From Pseudomonas sp. (GTDB taxonomy: Bacteria > Pseudomonadota > Gammaproteobacteria > Pseudomonadales > Pseudomonadaceae), in assembly GCF_002796985.1 (NCBI RefSeq), contig NZ_PEKX01000016.1, forward strand, positions 1 to 64,000: a stretch of 64,000 nucleotides of DNA. The letters are read 5' to 3'. A program made the translations under genes and the position numbers. Below are positions 63,601 through 64,000 of the stretch, in pieces. The notes beneath the pieces are model-generated. The model searched no databases. It was given only the letters and a program-made list of their open reading frames with translations, and was not told where the DNA came from. Each line of letters starts with the position of its first letter. Positions within the stretch are counted from its first letter, which is position 1.

Positions 63601-64000
63601 CTGCTGCTCGGTGACATCGCGCAGCACCCAGACCTGCCCACCCTGGGGCAGGTTGCCGCGCAGCACCCAGGTCTGCTCCGACGCTAGCGGGCTGTCGTCC
63701 AGCGAATGGTGGCTGACGGCGAACAGGCGTGGCTGACCCGTGTGATTGACGCGTACCAGCTCCGAGCCGTTGTCTGCCGAGGCGTCGGCGCCGTTGAGCA
63801 GCGCGCCCAGGCCTGGCAGCAGCTCCAGCAAGTGGTGTTCGCCGGCCTTGTCGGCGGTGATGCCGAACAGGTGCTCCGCCTGCGGATTGAGGTAGGCGAG
63901 GCGGCCGTCGGCGCGGGTCACCAGCACGCGCTCGTCGATGGCGCCCAGGGCCTGCGCGGCCTGGCGCAGGCTCTGCTGCGACTCGACGGTCAGCGCCCGC
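60601..64000 (-). CDS. morA: PAS/GGDEF/EAL motility regulator MorA (5' part outside window)
   Basis: The visible C-terminal 1132 residues continue without a start to the right edge, so the gene is incomplete. Five PAS units are seen, each starting near a pattern such as RYQDIFDG, WSDAVRAVPD, RYRMLAESISD or VFEHSTAAIMV. A GGDEF domain with intact ARMGGDEFTLLL and an EAL domain with TGAEALLRW and DDFGTGYSS follow. Both c-di-GMP synthase and phosphodiesterase motifs look intact. Architecture and the position next to glyA match MorA (PA4601), a membrane-bound regulator of flagellar timing, biofilm and protease release. The N-terminal membrane and sensory region lies beyond the window. Confidence 0.86.
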   Translation of the reverse strand, partial: RALTVESQQSLRQAAQALGAIDERVLVTRADGRLAYLNPQAEHLFGITADKAGEHHLLELLPGLGALLNGADASADNGSELVRVNHTGQPRLFAVSHHSLDDSPLASEQTWVLRGNLPQGGQVWVLRDVTEQQQALHILEETRRRYQDIFDGVGVALCVLDLSALRQSLVDLNLRRQSDLSEWIASQPERLPWLLRQVRISEINNVAKRLMGIGTTEQAWQVLIGSAGMRPDGVRSKVLEAVLHGHGMVEMEACIHTRQGEQRHLWLQLRVPEMIQDFHAVTLSLSDITSRKQVELSLIEREKFWSDAVRAVPDTLYIHDIAARRVIFSNHNLGHQLGYSSDELREMGERFWEKVLHPDDAEYYWRVRNLQQVVGDGLLLDSQLRWRHRDGNWHWFDIREQAFTRDATGRVARLIGVAKDITDTVEAHNSLRESGRRYRMLAESISDVIISTDAQVQLNYVSPSIQQVLGYSPEWVLANGFQPIAANPAQLERLDELLNRVQGAIGEPKRLAELRESAEPQLFSLDCLHADGHKIPVELRIALMWDDHGCFEGLLGVARDVSQQRRAEREMRMAATVFEHSTAAIMVTDPAGYIVQINDSFSRLTGYSAEEVLDQLPRLLTADRQEANQLKHVMESLLRSGSWEGEILQKRKNGELYPSWVGITAVHDEEGDLVSFVCFFSDISERKASERRIHRLAYYDALTHLPNRTLFQDRLHTALLQAERHQQWVVLMFLDLDRFKPINDSLGHAAGDRMLKEVAERLSLCVSDDDTVARMGGDEFTLLLPGQKDRERALRQAIQVAEQILASLARPFTLEGREFFVTASIGVALSPQDGAELSQLMKNADTAMYHAKEMGKNNFQFYQAEMNARALERLELESDLRRAIELHEFVLHYQPQFTGDGRRLTGAEALLRWQHPKRGLIPPAEFIPVLEELGLVAQVGDWLLEQACLQLRAWHRDKVRVPKISVNLSARQFADGQLGERIAGILKDTGIAPACLELELTESILMSDVSQAMQILQGLKRLGLAIAVDDFGTGYSSLNYLKQFPIDVLKIDRSFVDGLPHGEQDAQIARAIIAMAHSLNLMVIAEGVESHEQLEFLREHGCDEVQGFLFGRPVPADQFPALFASNALLLLG

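Overview
The window is about 66% GC chromosomal DNA of a Pseudomonas. Gene content and order match the P. aeruginosa / P. nitroreducens / P. citronellolis branch: mpl-ubiX-(YceK)-(Rossmann)-(MORN peptidase)-phaJ4-lrgAB, the prpF-acnD-prpC-prpB-gntR operon, aatJQMP-ggt-aauSR, trmA beside a purine permease, and glyA beside morA. The species call is inferred from synteny and protein similarity recalled from memory; no search was run. I see no tRNA, rRNA, CRISPR array or prophage. The genes are dense and mostly core metabolism, transport and signalling. Many intergenic gaps carry Pseudomonas REP-type inverted repeats.

Layout. 1-230: a possible insertion-sequence end and the mpl leader. 231-7458: cell-wall recycling (mpl), flavin prenyltransferase (ubiX), a small lipoprotein, a Rossmann protein, a MORN-repeat/caspase-like lipoprotein, phaJ4, lrgA-lrgB and a Lon-N domain protein. 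7643-14570: the 2-methylcitrate (propionate) operon on the minus strand, with its GntR regulator first and palindromic operators and a sigma70-type promoter in front. No prpD is seen in the window. 14815-18856: a methyltransferase, two small paralogous unknown proteins, a divergent NmrA/AraC pair and an acidic unknown protein. 19065-27383: the acidic amino acid module, with ABC transporter aatJQMP, gamma-glutamyltranspeptidase and the two-component system aauS/aauR. A GG-N10-GC sigma54 promoter and two TTCGG-N4-CCGAA-type sites lie upstream of aatJ. 27623-34657: a PAP2 phosphatase, ada, a BvgS-like sensor kinase with a PA4781-like REC/HD-GYP regulator, a RIO kinase and an overlapping nucleotidyltransferase. 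34900-39842: eamA, a fragment of a HicB/RHH-type gene, and copper homeostasis (cueR, cueA, copZ) with two CueR-type promoters. 39879-45016: a TetR regulator divergent from an MFP/RND efflux pair that has no outer-membrane gene. 45215-52679: an MFS drug exporter, a prpE-like acyl-CoA synthetase, a lone receiver protein, a YpfJ metallopeptidase, a PhzF protein and alaC. 52843-58757: a DUF411 protein, small membrane and envelope proteins, DUF1883 and DUF4136 proteins, trmA, a purine permease and a SecD-P1-like lipoprotein. 59067-64000: glyA and the 3' part of morA, which runs off the right edge.

How the genes fit together. The prp operon and the prpE-like synthetase at 46869 would together take propionate through the methylcitrate cycle. 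AauS/AauR would sense acidic amino acids and switch on aatJQMP through sigma54, with ggt supplying glutamate from gamma-glutamyl peptides. CueR would control both cueA and copZ. The kinase/HD-GYP pair and morA both concern cyclic-di-GMP.
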